A DNA stretch of 63,961 bases from Methylococcaceae bacterium (GCA_902810705.1 CADDYU010000004.1:1-63961), one strand, 5' to 3'. Shown: positions 8,556-18,376, numbered from the stretch's first letter. The notes: generated from the sequence alone by a model not told the origin. Program-made: numbers and translations.

Positions 8556-9302
8556 CTATGGCCTATCCGGGTTCTCCGCCACGAGCATGTAGTTAATACC
8601 CATGTACCGAGTCAGCCGGAACCACCAGCCGAAGGGATTGATTCCGACTCCGATCCGGTCGGTCACCCGCATGCCGCCCCGCTTTAGCAATTCCTCAAGC
8701 TCCGCCGGTTTAGGGAATTTCCCCCAGTGGTGAGTGCCTTTGGGTAGCCAATGCAGCACATATTCGGCCAAGACGATGGCGCCGAAGAACGAGGCCAAGG
8801 TCCGGTTGAGGGTGCCGATCACCATCGCGCCGCCCGGCCTTACCAGGCGAGTGCAACAGGCCATGAAAAACGGCAGGTCGGCCACGTGCTCCACCACTTC
8901 CATGTTCAATACGGCGTCGTACGTTTCGCCCCGTTCCGCCAAATCCTCGGCGCTGCTCCACTCGTAACGGACCGGCAGCCCGCGGCCGGCGGCATGGCGT
9001 TCGGCGATCCGGATGTTTCTTTCCACCACGTCCACCCCGTGGACCTCGGCCCCGAGCCCCGCCACGGCCTCGCTCAAGATTCCGCCGCCGCAGCCGAGGT
9101 CGAGAACCCTTAAGCCCGCCAAGGGGTGGACGGTACCTGGATCCCGGCCGAACCGTGCGGCCAGCTGGTCGCGGATGTAGCCAAGCCGCAGAGTATTCAA
9201 GCGATGCAAGGGCCAGAACGGCCCGTCCGGATCCCACCAGTGTTGAGCCAGCTTCTCGAAATGAGCGGCCTCGGCGGGATCGATGCTGGAAGACGGGCCC
9301 AT
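8556..9302 (-). CDS. ubiG: Ubiquinone biosynthesis O-methyltransferase UbiG
   Basis: 248 residues from the ATG at 9302, with AAAGGTGA six to ten bases upstream. The N-terminal [20 protein letters not shown] is typical of Ubi[17 protein letters not shown] is the SAM-binding motif I, followed by GVDVVERNI and the LNMEVVEHV segment. UbiG performs both O-methylations of ubiquinone synthesis at the cytoplasmic face of the inner membrane. It converges on the broken hydroxylase gene with a 10-base gap. An in-frame upstream start (9341) would add 13 residues and is less likely. Confidence 0.95.
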   Translation of the reverse strand: MGPSSSIDPAEAAHFEKLAQHWWDPDGPFWPLHRLNTLRLGYIRDQLAARFGRDPGTVHPLAGLRVLDLGCGGGILSEAVAGLGAEVHGVDVVERNIRIAERHAAGRGLPVRYEWSSAEDLAERGETYDAVLNMEVVEHVADLPFFMACCTRLVRPGGAMVIGTLNRTLASFFGAIVLAEYVLHWLPKGTHHWGKFPKPAELEELLKRGGMRVTDRIGVGINPFGWWFRLTRYMGINYMLVAENPDRP

Positions 9303-9509
9303 GGGATTCACCTTTATCAAATAAAAAGGGCGCAACCGCATCCGTGTGCCGGGCGCCGACCGATCCGAAGCACCGGCCGAGGAGAGCGGACCGATAGGGC
9401 GATGGGCTTGCAGGCCTACTTCATAATGCCGGACAAGCCAAAATCCGTATTACTTTTGTCCAGTCCGAATCGGATAAAATGCCCATTTTTCCTGTATGAG
9501 CGCGGAGAG

Positions 9510-9998
9510 ATGGTTCAAATCGGCATCGTCATGGGCAGCACGAGCGACTGGGAAGTCATGCAGCATGCCGCCCGCTCTCTGAAGGACCTTGGCATCCGCT
9601 ATGAAGCCAGGGTGGTTTCCGCGCACCGAACCCCGGACCTGCTGTTCCGCTATGCGGAGACGGCCGCCGAGCGGGGCCTCAAGGTCATCATCGCCGGCGC
9701 GGGGGGCGCGGCCCATTTGCCGGGCATGCTGGCGGCCAAGACCCTCGTGCCGGTGCTGGGCGTACCCGTGCCGAGCGAGCACCTCAAGGGCCTCGACTCC
9801 CTGTACTCCATCGTGCAGATGCCGAAGGGCGTACCGGTGGCCACCTTCGCCATCGGCCAGGCGGGAGCGGTCAACGCCGGTCTGTTCGCCGCCGCCCTGC
9901 TGGCAACCCAGGATCCCGCGCTCCGCACCAAGCTCGAAGAGTTCCGCCAGAGGCAAACGGATGCCGTGCTGGCGGCGACGCTGCCGGAAATTGACTAG
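9510..9998 (+). CDS. purE: N5-carboxyaminoimidazole ribonucleotide mutase
   Basis: 162 residues from ATG 9510, preceded closely by [22 protein letters not shown] and VSAHRTPD are the PurE signature, and [14 protein letters not shown] builds the active site around the ribonucleotide. It moves the carboxyl group from N5 to C4 of aminoimidazole ribonucleotide in purine synthesis. purK begins 40 bases later, the usual gammaproteobacterial purE-purK pair. A TAAAAT at 9475-9480 could be a -10 box, without a good -35. Confidence 0.96.
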   Translation: MVQIGIVMGSTSDWEVMQHAARSLKDLGIRYEARVVSAHRTPDLLFRYAETAAERGLKVIIAGAGGAAHLPGMLAAKTLVPVLGVPVPSEHLKGLDSLYSIVQMPKGVPVATFAIGQAGAVNAGLFAAALLATQDPALRTKLEEFRQRQTDAVLAATLPEID

Positions 9999-10038
9999 AA
10001 GCGTACTCTATTGCCATTCACGTGGAGCGAGATCATCC

Positions 10039-11178
10039 ATGAAACATATTCTGCCCAACGCCATGCTGGGAATTTTGGGCGGCGGACAGTTGGGCCGCAT
10101 GTTCACCATGGCGGCGCGGGCCATAGGCTATCGGGTCACGGTACTGGACCCCGATCCCGACAGTCCCGCAGGCAGTCTGGCCGACGCGCATATTGTAGCC
10201 GGCTACGACGACCTCGCGGCGCTGGACCGGCTGGCCGAAACCTCGGTCGCCGTCACCACCGAATTCGAGAACGTACCGGCCGAGAGTCTTCGTCACCTGG
10301 CCCGAAAGACGCGAGTCAGTCCGTCGGCCGAAAGTGTCGCCATCGCCCAGGATCGCATTCGGGAAAAGCGGTATATTTCGGACGCGGGACTCACGGTGGC
10401 GCCCTTTCTCGCCATCGAGTCGGCCGAGGACCTGGACCAGGATTTGAACGGCCATTTGCCGGGCATTCTCAAGCTGGCCCGGCTCGGCTATGACGGCAAG
10501 GGTCAAGTCCGGGTCAAGACGCCGGAAGAGGCCAAGGCCGCTTTTGCGCGACTGGGACGGAAATCCTGCGTCCTGGAGCGATTGCTGAACCTCAGGACTG
10601 AAATATCGGTCATCGTGGCCCGCACCGGTCCCGGCGAAGCCATCACGTTTCCGGTGGCGGAGAACCGCCACGAATCGGGCATCCTCGACATCAGCATCGT
10701 GCCGGCGCGGATTGGCGGGGATATCGCGGCAGAAGCGCGGAACATGGCGTTGCGGCTGGCGGAAGCGATGGACTATATCGGGGTCCTGGCGGTGGAGTTT
10801 TTCGTGCTGGAAAACGGCGACCTTTGCATCAACGAAATCGCTCCGCGCCCCCATAACAGCGGCCATTACACCCTGGACGCCTGCCTGACCAGCCAGTTCG
10901 AGCAGCAGGTCCGGACCCTGTGCGGCCTGCCGCCGGGCGATACGCGCCTATTGAGCCCGGTCGTGATGGTCAATCTGCTCGGCGACATCTGGCGCGATGA
11001 CGAACCGGCCTGGGACAAGCTCTTGAGCGAGCCCAACGTCATGCTCCACCTGTATGGTAAGAAAACCGCCCGCATCGGCCGCAAAATGGGGCATTTCAAC
11101 GTGCTGGCGGAAGATGCGGAAAGCGCCCTAGCGCAAGCCTTGGAGCTGAAGAGCATGTTGCAGGAAAGTAAAGCTTGA
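10039..11178 (+). CDS. purK: N5-carboxyaminoimidazole ribonucleotide synthase
   Basis: 379 residues. LGILGGGQLGRM at the N-terminus is the ATP-grasp PurK hallmark; further on come VTTEFENVPAESL, LKLARLGYDGKGQ and INEIAPRPHNSGHYT, the conserved ATP-grasp and product-site segments. It converts aminoimidazole ribonucleotide, ATP and bicarbonate into the substrate of PurE. The start is the ATG at 10039 next to the conserved N-terminus; the longer open frame runs out of frame through purE. Its stop overlaps the TTG start of rlmM. Confidence 0.96.
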   Translation: MKHILPNAMLGILGGGQLGRMFTMAARAIGYRVTVLDPDPDSPAGSLADAHIVAGYDDLAALDRLAETSVAVTTEFENVPAESLRHLARKTRVSPSAESVAIAQDRIREKRYISDAGLTVAPFLAIESAEDLDQDLNGHLPGILKLARLGYDGKGQVRVKTPEEAKAAFARLGRKSCVLERLLNLRTEISVIVARTGPGEAITFPVAENRHESGILDISIVPARIGGDIAAEARNMALRLAEAMDYIGVLAVEFFVLENGDLCINEIAPRPHNSGHYTLDACLTSQFEQQVRTLCGLPPGDTRLLSPVVMVNLLGDIWRDDEPAWDKLLSEPNVMLHLYGKKTARIGRKMGHFNVLAEDAESALAQALELKSMLQESKA

Positions 11179-12281
11179 ATCGCGTGGCGCGACCTTTGCC
11201 CGAGTGCATCCTGCTTTACTGCCGCGGCGGCTTCGAAAAGGAATGCGCCGCCGAAATACTGGACCGGGCCCGAGACCTAGGTGCGGCCGGCTACGTCAAG
11301 GCCAAACCGGACAGCGGGTTCGTGGTGTTCATTCCTCACGAAGCGCAGGCCATGGCGGCGCTGCGCCGAGAGCTCCGGTTCGACGACCTGATCTTCGCCC
11401 GGCAACTGGTCTTCGCCCTTGGCCCCGTCAGCGGGCTTCCGGTCGAAAACCGCATCGCGCCCCTGCTGGATCAAGCCACGGCCTTGTCCGATAGGTTTTC
11501 CGCGTGCTTTCTGGAAACCGCCGACACCAACGAAGCCAAGGAACTGTCGGTCTTCGTCCGCAAATTCGCCCCGCCGTTCCAGCGGACGATGGAGGCCCTC
11601 GGACTTTTCGGCGACCCCGAGGCGCCGAGATTGCACGTGTTTTTCCTGAGCTCGACCGCGGCTTACCTTGGAATCTCCAGCGCCGGCAATGCCTCGCCCT
11701 GGCCGATGGGCATCCCGCGGCTCAAGTTTCCCAAGGCGGCGCCGAGCCGGTCGACGCTCAAGCTGGAGGAAGCCTTCCTGGTGTTCCTGAGCGACCCGGA
11801 GCATGAGCTGCGCCCTGGGATGACCGCCGTCGATCTCGGCGCGGCACCCGGCGGCTGGACCTGGCAGCTGGTCCGGCGCCATGTCCGCACCACCGCCGTG
11901 GACAACGGCCCCCTCGATCCCGCGTTGCTGGAAAGCGGCCTAGTGGAGCACCTCCGGATGGACGGGTTTCGTTATCGGCCGCCTAGACCAGTGGATTGGC
12001 TGGTCTGCGACATGGTGGAGCAACCCATCCGCATCACGGCGTTAATGGCGGACTGGTTCGCGGCAGGGCTCGCCCGGAGCGCGATTTTCAATCTCAAGCT
12101 GCCCATGAAGAAGCGCTACGAGGAAGTGGAACGCTGCCGCGCCCTGATCAGGGAGCGTGGCGCGGCGTTCGGTTTTCCCTACCGGCTCGTATTCAGGCAG
12201 CTTTACCACGATCGGGCGGAAGTCACCGGGTACCTCGCCCGGCTGACACGACAAGCAATCGCCCCTGTCTCACGCAGTTGA
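11175..12281 (+). CDS. rlmM: 23S rRNA (cytidine-2'-O)-methyltransferase RlmM
   Basis: 368 residues, close to E. coli RlmM (366). LLYCRGGFEKECAAEI opens a THUMP-like N-terminal half; AVDLGAAPGGWTWQLV is the SAM site of the Rossmann methyltransferase half, followed by DWLVCDMVEQP and NLKLPMKKRYEEV with the catalytic Lys. It methylates C2498 of 23S rRNA. The likely start is TTG 11175, which shares TTGA with the purK stop and has AGGA about 10 bases upstream; a GTG at 11184 is the alternative. The overlap implies translational coupling to purK. Confidence 0.93.
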   Translation: MNRVARPLPECILLYCRGGFEKECAAEILDRARDLGAAGYVKAKPDSGFVVFIPHEAQAMAALRRELRFDDLIFARQLVFALGPVSGLPVENRIAPLLDQATALSDRFSACFLETADTNEAKELSVFVRKFAPPFQRTMEALGLFGDPEAPRLHVFFLSSTAAYLGISSAGNASPWPMGIPRLKFPKAAPSRSTLKLEEAFLVFLSDPEHELRPGMTAVDLGAAPGGWTWQLVRRHVRTTAVDNGPLDPALLESGLVEHLRMDGFRYRPPRPVDWLVCDMVEQPIRITALMADWFAAGLARSAIFNLKLPMKKRYEEVERCRALIRERGAAFGFPYRLVFRQLYHDRAEVTGYLARLTRQAIAPVSRS

Positions 12282-12363
12282 CTTTCAAGGGCGTTCCCGA
12301 GTTGATAGAATGCGGTTCCTATTGCGCCCCATACTTTTTAATCCACGCTTCATCGCTCCGACC

Positions 12364-13095
12364 ATGACCAGTTTGTTCGATAGCGAGAATATTCATCACC
12401 ATATTTCCAAGCAGTACGACCACGAGCTGCTGGACATTCGAAACCGGGTATTGACCTTAGGCGGATTAGTCGAGGAACAAGTCGAGTCGGCGGTCGCCGC
12501 CTTGGCGGAATGCGATGTCGACCTGGCCAAGCGGGTTGTTACCGATGACTACAAGGTCAACTCAATGGAAGTCGCGATAGACGAAGAGTGCACCCAAATC
12601 ATCGCCCGACGGCAACCCGCCGCACGGGACCTGCGACTGATAGTGGCCGTGATCAAAACCATCACCGATCTGGAGCGGATCGGCGACGAAGCCAAACGCA
12701 TCGCTCGAATCGCCATGGATCTGGCGGATCATCTCCCCCGGAAAAGCCAGCTCACCGATCTTCAACAGCTGGCCCAGCATGTTCGCGAACTCCTGCGGGA
12801 ATCCCTGGATTCCTTCGCCCGCATGGACGTAGACGAGGCACTACGCGTCGTTCAGGAAGACCGGCAGGTGGACCGGGAATACGAAAGCATCATGCGTCAG
12901 CAGATCACCTACATGATGGAAAACCCCCGTTCCATCCCGATATCGCTGGATATCATGTGGTCAGCGCGCTCCCTCGAGCGCATCGGTGATAGATCCTGCA
13001 ACATTTGCGAATACGTCATTTACTACGTAAAGGGAAAAAACATCCGGCATATCAGTCTCGAGCAGGTCGAAAAGGACTTGCGACGAATCTATTAG
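12364..13095 (+). CDS. phoU: Phosphate signalling protein PhoU
   Basis: 243 residues from ATG 12364 (MTSLFDSENIHHHISKQYD); an upstream ATG at 12310 would add 18 hydrophobic residues foreign to the family. The protein is two repeated three-helix bundles with the acidic metal motifs ITDLERIGDEAKRIAR and ARSLERIGDRSCNICEYV, diagnostic of PhoU. It links the Pst transporter to PhoR and dampens phosphate uptake. No pst or phoBR gene is near, so it is a detached copy. A TAGAAT at 12306-12311 might be a -10 box. Confidence 0.94.
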   Translation: MTSLFDSENIHHHISKQYDHELLDIRNRVLTLGGLVEEQVESAVAALAECDVDLAKRVVTDDYKVNSMEVAIDEECTQIIARRQPAARDLRLIVAVIKTITDLERIGDEAKRIARIAMDLADHLPRKSQLTDLQQLAQHVRELLRESLDSFARMDVDEALRVVQEDRQVDREYESIMRQQITYMMENPRSIPISLDIMWSARSLERIGDRSCNICEYVIYYVKGKNIRHISLEQVEKDLRRIY

Positions 13096-13256
13096 TCCTT
13101 TAGCCAGCCTCGATCGATCGCCATGCACGGCAGGTTAACCGCTGTCACGCCGAAGACCCGGATCTTGCCTCGTGTGATCATTCGGCTCAGGGCTCACCCT
13201 AAAACGGAATTCGATATCGATCCCGGCGAACCGGTCATTCTCCTTCCCTCTCGCTC

Positions 13257-15608
13257 ATGAATCGCCATTTTTTAGCCAACCTGGTTTGGTTTTGGATTTT
13301 TTTTGCTGTGCCGGCTTGGGGTTTGGAATCTTTTATCGTCGAAGACATCCGTGTCGAAGGACTGCAACGGGTTTCAGCGGGCACGGTCTTCAACTATCTT
13401 CCGGTAAAGGTGGGTGATCAATTTGATCAAAAATTATCGGCCGAATCCATCAAGGCCCTGTTTAAAACAGGTTTCTTCAAGGATGTTCGGCTCGAACAGG
13501 ATGGCAACACCTTGGTCGTGATCGTAGAAGAACGGCCGTCGATCTCCAGCATCAAGATTGAGGGCAACAAGGACATCAGTACCGACGATCTCAAGAAAGC
13601 CCTGAAGGGCGTTGGACTTTCGGAGGGCAAAGTCTTCGACCGGGCCATTCTAGACAAGGTGGAGCAGGAATTGCGCCGGCAATACTATAGCCGGGGAAAA
13701 TACGGCTTGAAAATAGAATCGGAGGTTACTGATCTGCCCCGCAATCGAGTTTCCATTAATATCAAGATATCGGAAGGCAAGGTTGCCAAGATCAAGCAAA
13801 TCAATATCGTCGGGAATAACACTTTTAGCGACGATGAACTTTTGGGCGAATTCGAGCTAAGTACTGGAAATCTGCTCTCCTTTTATACCAAGGATGACCA
13901 GTATTCCAAGCAGAAACTCGCGGCGGATCTTGAGCGCTTGCGCTCGTATTATTTAGACCGCGGTTATATCAACTTTCAGATTGAATCCACTCAGGTTTCG
14001 ATCACGCCCGATAAAAAGGAAATCTATATTACCATCAACGTCAAGGAAGGAGAGGTTTTCAAAGTCAGCGACGTCAAGGTAACCGGCAAGTTAATCGTGC
14101 CGCCAAGCGAGGTAACGCCCCTGGTCAAAATAGGCCCTACCGATACCTTCTCCCGGAAGCTGGCCACGGAAACCTCCAAGGCCATTTCCGACCGCTTGGG
14201 GGATGAAGGCTACATATTTGCCAACGTCAATATGGTGCCCGACATCAACGAGGCTCAGAAAACCGTCGCCATCACCTTCTTTGTCGATCCCGGCAAGCAG
14301 GTGTATGTCCGCCGCATCGGTTTTCGTGGCAATACCAAGACCCGCGATGAGGTGCTTCGCCGGGAAATGCGGCAGATGGAGGCAGCCTGGGCGTCCAGCA
14401 GCAAGATCGAACGATCCAAAACCCGTCTTGAGCGCCTCGGCTATTTCCAGGAAGTTAATGTGGAAACACCGGCCGTGCCCGGAACTGCCGACCAGATCGA
14501 TGTAAATTACAGCGTAGTCGAAAAGCCTTCGGGAAATATTATGGCTGGCGTCGGTTATTCGCAATTGCAGGGAATTATCGTCAACGCCAGTATTACCCAG
14601 GATAATGTGTTCGGGACCGGCAAAAGGGTCAGCCTCAATTTCAACAATAGCAGCCTCAATACCATCTATCAGCTGAGCTATTTCAATCCTTACACGACAT
14701 TGGACGGGGTCAGCAGCGGCTTTGATCTAGCCTACCGGAAAACCAATGCCTTCTATACCAATCTGGCCAATTATTCCACCAATACCGCCTCGGCCGGCGG
14801 AAATTTAGGCATTCCGCTCAGTGAATTCGATAGTCTCAGGTTCAATTTGGACTTCAATCACACCAAGTTGAATCAATCGCGCAATTCCTCTCAGGAAGTT
14901 CTCAATTTCATCCGTCAAAACGGGGATACCTTTAATTACTTGCCCTTATCGGTAGGCTTGGTCCATGACACCCTTAACCGGGCCATCTTTCCAACGAGCG
15001 GCGGCGCGCAGCGCCTTTCCATCCTGGGCACGATCCCGCTTCCCGGCAAGGATACTCTCGATTTCTACAAGGCCAGCTACAAGATCCAGCATTACTTCCC
15101 CATCGCCAAGGATTTGACCTTCATGGTTCAAGGCGAAGTCGCCTACGGCGACGGCTATGGTAATACCGATCGATTGCCGTTCTTCGAGAATTATTACGCC
15201 GGCGGACCACAGTCCATGCGTGGGTTTTATCCTAACTCGCTGGGTCCACGCACGACGCCAAACCAACAGGGTTTGGGCGGCAATCTATCCCTCGGTGGCT
15301 CAAGTAAGATCGTAGGTACGGCGGAAGTTCTGTTCCCAGTCCCGTTTCTACGCGAAAGCAAGAACATGCGGCTCGGCGGCTTCGTGGATGTCGGCAATGT
15401 TTATTGCGATGCTTTCAAAATTCCCAGCCCGGACAACCCACAATGCTTCGCTCAAGCCAAGGGAGACTTTCTGCGCTATTCGGCGGGTTTGTCGGCGCGT
15501 TGGCTTTCACCCTTCGGCGCGTTGTCCTTCAGCATTGCGCAGCCGATCAATACCGAGAAAGGCGACAGAACACAGAACTTTCAGTTTTCGTTCGGTTCAG
15601 GATTCTAG
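13257..15608 (+). CDS. bamA: Outer membrane assembly factor BamA
   Basis: 783 residues. A signal peptide (cleavage near residue 22, after VPAWG) leads into five POTRA domains (about 24-425: FIVEDIRVEGLQRV, then EERPSISSIKIEGN, IKQINIVGNNTFS, FKVSDVKVTG and VYVRRIGFRGNTKTRDEV) and a 16-strand barrel to the terminal FSFGSGF. MRGF at 654-657 is the conserved (V/M)RGF element of strand-loop 6. BamA folds and inserts outer-membrane proteins. Base composition is visibly less GC-rich than flanking genes. No clear ribosome binding site precedes the ATG. skp follows after 353 bases. Confidence 0.97.
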   Translation: MNRHFLANLVWFWIFFAVPAWGLESFIVEDIRVEGLQRVSAGTVFNYLPVKVGDQFDQKLSAESIKALFKTGFFKDVRLEQDGNTLVVIVEERPSISSIKIEGNKDISTDDLKKALKGVGLSEGKVFDRAILDKVEQELRRQYYSRGKYGLKIESEVTDLPRNRVSINIKISEGKVAKIKQINIVGNNTFSDDELLGEFELSTGNLLSFYTKDDQYSKQKLAADLERLRSYYLDRGYINFQIESTQVSITPDKKEIYITINVKEGEVFKVSDVKVTGKLIVPPSEVTPLVKIGPTDTFSRKLATETSKAISDRLGDEGYIFANVNMVPDINEAQKTVAITFFVDPGKQVYVRRIGFRGNTKTRDEVLRREMRQMEAAWASSSKIERSKTRLERLGYFQEVNVETPAVPGTADQIDVNYSVVEKPSGNIMAGVGYSQLQGIIVNASITQDNVFGTGKRVSLNFNNSSLNTIYQLSYFNPYTTLDGVSSGFDLAYRKTNAFYTNLANYSTNTASAGGNLGIPLSEFDSLRFNLDFNHTKLNQSRNSSQEVLNFIRQNGDTFNYLPLSVGLVHDTLNRAIFPTSGGAQRLSILGTIPLPGKDTLDFYKASYKIQHYFPIAKDLTFMVQGEVAYGDGYGNTDRLPFFENYYAGGPQSMRGFYPNSLGPRTTPNQQGLGGNLSLGGSSKIVGTAEVLFPVPFLRESKNMRLGGFVDVGNVYCDAFKIPSPDNPQCFAQAKGDFLRYSAGLSARWLSPFGALSFSIAQPINTEKGDRTQNFQFSFGSGF

Positions 15609-15961
15609 CGGAAGGAATCTGGGGGAGGACCGCTTTGGATTAGGCATGGATAGAGTTAGGAAGTCGCGAGAGGGTAAACAGTTCTTGTATAATTCAGAAC
15701 TTGATATGACTTATCGAGCGCAGCGATTCGATCGAAACTTGCCTGGTACTTTGCCGTAAAAAAGTCCCGCCAATGCAGGGGTTCTCCTGCAATGTACTCA
15801 AGCCAAACAGATGGGTACGAAGGATGCCCTTCAATTCCTGGTAAGATTTTTCGCCCTTGAGGGAAGGCCGGCGCTGACGGACTAGGGAGATCCTTCCAAG
15901 GGAGAGAATTTTTTATTTTTTATATTTTTAAATGTTATAGCCTTGGAGTGAGACTCGTAAC
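15609..15961. other. bamA-skp intergenic region
   Basis: 353 bases without a gene. It holds a promoter-like block (listed separately), a TGCAGG/CCTGCA inverted repeat at 15774-15791 without a T-run, and a very AT-rich run (15908-15935) shortly before the skp ribosome binding site GGAGTGAG. The distance is unusually long for bamA-skp, leaving room for a leader or a small RNA, for which I have no further evidence. Confidence 0.45.
15661..15693 (+). promoter_or_regulatory. Promoter-like element AAGTCGCGAG-N17-TATAAT before skp
   Basis: A perfect -10 box TATAAT (15688-15693) lies 17 bases after AAGTCGCGAG (15661-15670). There is no TTGACA-like -35; the 10-base block occupies its place. The same block at the same spacing occurs at 50272-50304 ahead of opgG. 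Transcription would start near 15700 and run into skp-fabZ-lpxA-rnhB. Confidence 0.5.
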
Positions 15962-16468
15962 ATGGTTAAAAAAATTGGTATTGCGCTACTTGTCTTATTA
16001 GCGAGCACAAGCCTTCCGGCGGCCGAACTCAAAATTGGTTTCGTAAATGTTGCCAAACTGCTGGAAAAAGCGCCTCAAGCGGATAAAGCCAAGAAAAAAT
16101 TGGAGCGCGAATTTGCACCTCGCGATAAAAAACTGGTAAGCGAGCAGAAGGAGATCAAGCAATTGGAAGAAAAGCTGGCCAAGGACGGCGCAATATTGAG
16201 CGACGATGAAAAACAAAAATTGGACAAGGATATCCTTAACCGTAAGCGCGAGGCCAAACGGCTGCAGGACGAGTTCCGCGAGGATTTCAATCTGCGCCGC
16301 AACGAGGAACTCACTCAGTTGCAAAAGGAAATTTTTGAAGCTATTCAATCCTTGGCAAAAGAAGAAAATTTCGATCTACTGCTGACGGATGGCGTGGTAT
16401 TCGCCAGCGACTCCATAGACGTGACCAACAAGGTCGAGAAGAAACTCGAACAGAGCTTCACGCGTTAA
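15962..16468 (+). CDS. skp: Periplasmic chaperone Skp (OmpH family)
   Basis: 168 residues: a signal peptide cleaved near residue 20 (LPAAELKIGFVNV), then a long Lys/Glu-rich coiled-coil arm (about 40-115: EREFAPRDKKLVSEQKEIKQ onwards) and a C-terminal return segment (ENFDLLLTDGVVFAS) that rebuilds the trimerisation body. Skp holds unfolded outer-membrane proteins in the periplasm for BamA. Its place after bamA is standard; the usual next gene lpxD is missing and fabZ follows after 55 bases. Confidence 0.94.
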   Translation: MVKKIGIALLVLLASTSLPAAELKIGFVNVAKLLEKAPQADKAKKKLEREFAPRDKKLVSEQKEIKQLEEKLAKDGAILSDDEKQKLDKDILNRKREAKRLQDEFREDFNLRRNEELTQLQKEIFEAIQSLAKEENFDLLLTDGVVFASDSIDVTNKVEKKLEQSFTR

Positions 16469-16523
16469 GTTGATCTCTTTGACTTTCCTCTCGTAAACTG
16501 TCCATGACCTATAGGCAAGTGCA

Positions 16524-16964
16524 TTGGATATTCAAGAAATAAAAGAATATCTGCCTCATCGATATCCTTTTCTGCTGATCGATAGGGTTCTCGAGGTAGA
16601 ATCCGGCAAGCGGCTCCTGGCAATCAAAAACGTGACTTGTAACGAGCCTTTCTTTACAGGGCATTTCCCCGGGCAGCCGATCATGCCTGGCGTGCTGATC
16701 ATTGAGGCCCTGGCTCAGGCTACCGGATTGCTGGCTGGCGCATCGGTGACCGGGTTGGTCGGCAAGGGCAAGATCTATTACCTAGTTGGCTTGGACAAAG
16801 TCCGCTTCAAGCGCCCCGTGATACCGGGCGATCGGTTGACCCTGGAAGTCTGGTATTTACGCCACAAGCGCAATATCTGGGCATTTTCCTGCCGTGCCGA
16901 AGTGGACGGCGAATTCGTGGCGAGCGCCGAGATCATGTGTGCAGCGGCGGAGCAGGAGTCTTGA
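16524..16964 (+). CDS. fabZ: 3-hydroxyacyl-ACP dehydratase FabZ
   Basis: 146 residues, the usual length, starting at TTG 16524 ([20 protein letters not shown]). The hot-dog-fold active site is clear: His47 in [12 protein letters not shown] and Glu61 in [10 protein letters not shown]. FabZ dehydrates 3-hydroxyacyl-ACP in fatty acid synthesis and competes with LpxA/LpxC for the same precursor, which explains its place beside lpxA. AGGCAAG upstream may be the ribosome binding site. Its stop overlaps the presumed TTG start of lpxA. Confidence 0.96.
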   Translation: MDIQEIKEYLPHRYPFLLIDRVLEVESGKRLLAIKNVTCNEPFFTGHFPGQPIMPGVLIIEALAQATGLLAGASVTGLVGKGKIYYLVGLDKVRFKRPVIPGDRLTLEVWYLRHKRNIWAFSCRAEVDGEFVASAEIMCAAAEQES

Positions 16965-17731
16965 TTCATTCCACTGCGATTATTGATTCTTCCGCCGAAC
17001 TCGCGAGCGATGTCAGTGTAGGTCCTTACACCATCATTGAGGCAGATGTTCAGATCGATTCCGGCACGACCATCGGCCCACACGCGATCATTAAAGGGCC
17101 TACTCGAATCGGCAAGCATAATCGGATATTCCAATTTGCCTCGATCGGAGAGGATCCCCAAGATAAAAAGTACCATGGCGAAGTCACCCGCCTTGAGATC
17201 GGGGATCGGAACGTAATTCGCGAATACGCGACGATCCATCGCGGCACCATTCAGGATCGTGGCGTTACCCACGTCGGCGACGACAATTTACTAATGGCTT
17301 ACACTCATGTCGCCCATGACTGCGTCGTTGGGAACGGTGTCATCATGGCGAATGCCGCTTCTCTGGCGGGACATGTTCATCTGGATGATTTTGCGATTCT
17401 CGGCGGCTTCTCTCTCGTACATCAGTTCTGCCGAATTGGCCAATACAGTTTCTCGGCCATGGGCAGCGTCATCAATCGCGACGTCCTACCTTATGTGATG
17501 ATTGGAGGCAGTCCGACCAAGCCTCACGGCATCAACAGCGTGGGTCTGGAGCGGCAAGGCTTCAGCGCCGAGTCCATTCGCCATATCCGAAAGGCTTATA
17601 AAATCGTTTACAAGTCCGGGCTAAAGCTGGACGAGGCCATTCAAAGCCTCATGGAGGTGGCTGCCGAGGCGCCGGAGGTGCTTCGTATGGTGGAATTCCT
17701 CCAACAATCCGGACGCAGCATCATCCGCTGA
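16961..17731 (+). CDS. lpxA: UDP-N-acetylglucosamine acyltransferase LpxA
   Basis: 256 residues from TTG 16961 ([17 protein letters not shown], aligning with the start of E. coli LpxA). The body is a left-handed beta helix of hexapeptide repeats ([24 protein letters not shown] and others) with [18 protein letters not shown] and the catalytic His near residue 119 in [12 protein letters not shown]. It starts lipid A synthesis by acylating UDP-GlcNAc. AGGAG sits only two bases before the TTG; an ATG at 16937 giving eight more residues is possible. lpxB, normally next, is absent and rnhB follows directly. Confidence 0.95.
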   Translation: MIHSTAIIDSSAELASDVSVGPYTIIEADVQIDSGTTIGPHAIIKGPTRIGKHNRIFQFASIGEDPQDKKYHGEVTRLEIGDRNVIREYATIHRGTIQDRGVTHVGDDNLLMAYTHVAHDCVVGNGVIMANAASLAGHVHLDDFAILGGFSLVHQFCRIGQYSFSAMGSVINRDVLPYVMIGGSPTKPHGINSVGLERQGFSAESIRHIRKAYKIVYKSGLKLDEAIQSLMEVAAEAPEVLRMVEFLQQSGRSIIR

Positions 17732-17758
17732 CTCCTTGCCGGACCGTTCCTGAATCCA

Positions 17759-18355
17759 ATGGTCAAGCGACTTATCGCGGGCCTCGACGAAGTGGGGCGG
17801 GGCTGCATCGCAGGTCCTGTGATCGCGGCCATTGTGGTGTTTCCGGAGAACAGCCGCTCGTGTGAGGGCTTTGCGGATTCCAAAAAGCTCACGGCAAAAC
17901 AACGCGACCTATTGGCTTTGAGCATCGAGGCCCGAGCGATTGCTTGGTCAATCGGCCGAGCCGAGATTGCTGAGATCGACCGGCTCAACATACTTCAGGC
18001 AACTTTCCTAGCCATGCGCCGAGCTTACGAGGGGCTATCGGTCAAACCGGATTTTGCGCTGGTAGACGGCAATCGGCTGCCTAATATAAGCTGCCCCGGC
18101 CAGGCCATCATCGGCGGGGATGCTACGGTGCCTGCCATCTCCGCGGCGTCGATACTTGCCAAAGTTTTTAGGGACCGGGAAATGAACGTTTTGGATACCC
18201 TCTTCCCCGGTTATAGACTTGCCATACATAAAGGCTATCCTACGAGACTCCATTGCTCCTTGCTCCGGCAGTTTGGACCAAGCACCGTGCACCGGCGAAG
18301 TTTCGGGCCGGTCAGACGGCTGCTCGACGCGGGAGAGCAGATCGCCACTCAATGA
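17759..18355 (+). CDS. rnhB: Ribonuclease HII
   Basis: 198 residues. GLDEVGRGCIAGPVIAA carries the paired acidic residues of RNase HII (D-E-x-G-R-G), FALVDGN the third Asp, and AAILAKVFRDREM-like SAASILAKVFRDREM the fourth. It removes RNA from RNA-DNA hybrids, including single ribonucleotides. The gene stands 27 bases after lpxA, the order seen in E. coli apart from the missing lpxB between them. Confidence 0.96.
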   Translation: MVKRLIAGLDEVGRGCIAGPVIAAIVVFPENSRSCEGFADSKKLTAKQRDLLALSIEARAIAWSIGRAEIAEIDRLNILQATFLAMRRAYEGLSVKPDFALVDGNRLPNISCPGQAIIGGDATVPAISAASILAKVFRDREMNVLDTLFPGYRLAIHKGYPTRLHCSLLRQFGPSTVHRRSFGPVRRLLDAGEQIATQ

Positions 18356-18376
18356 CTCCCTTCGGAGCGTGACATC

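Noticed and set aside
9456..9480. TTGTCC and TAAAAT as a purE promoter
   Set aside because: The spacer is only 13 bases; TAAAAT alone is not enough.
12278..12311. TTGACT and TAGAAT as a phoU promoter
   Set aside because: The spacer would be 22 bases, too long for sigma70.
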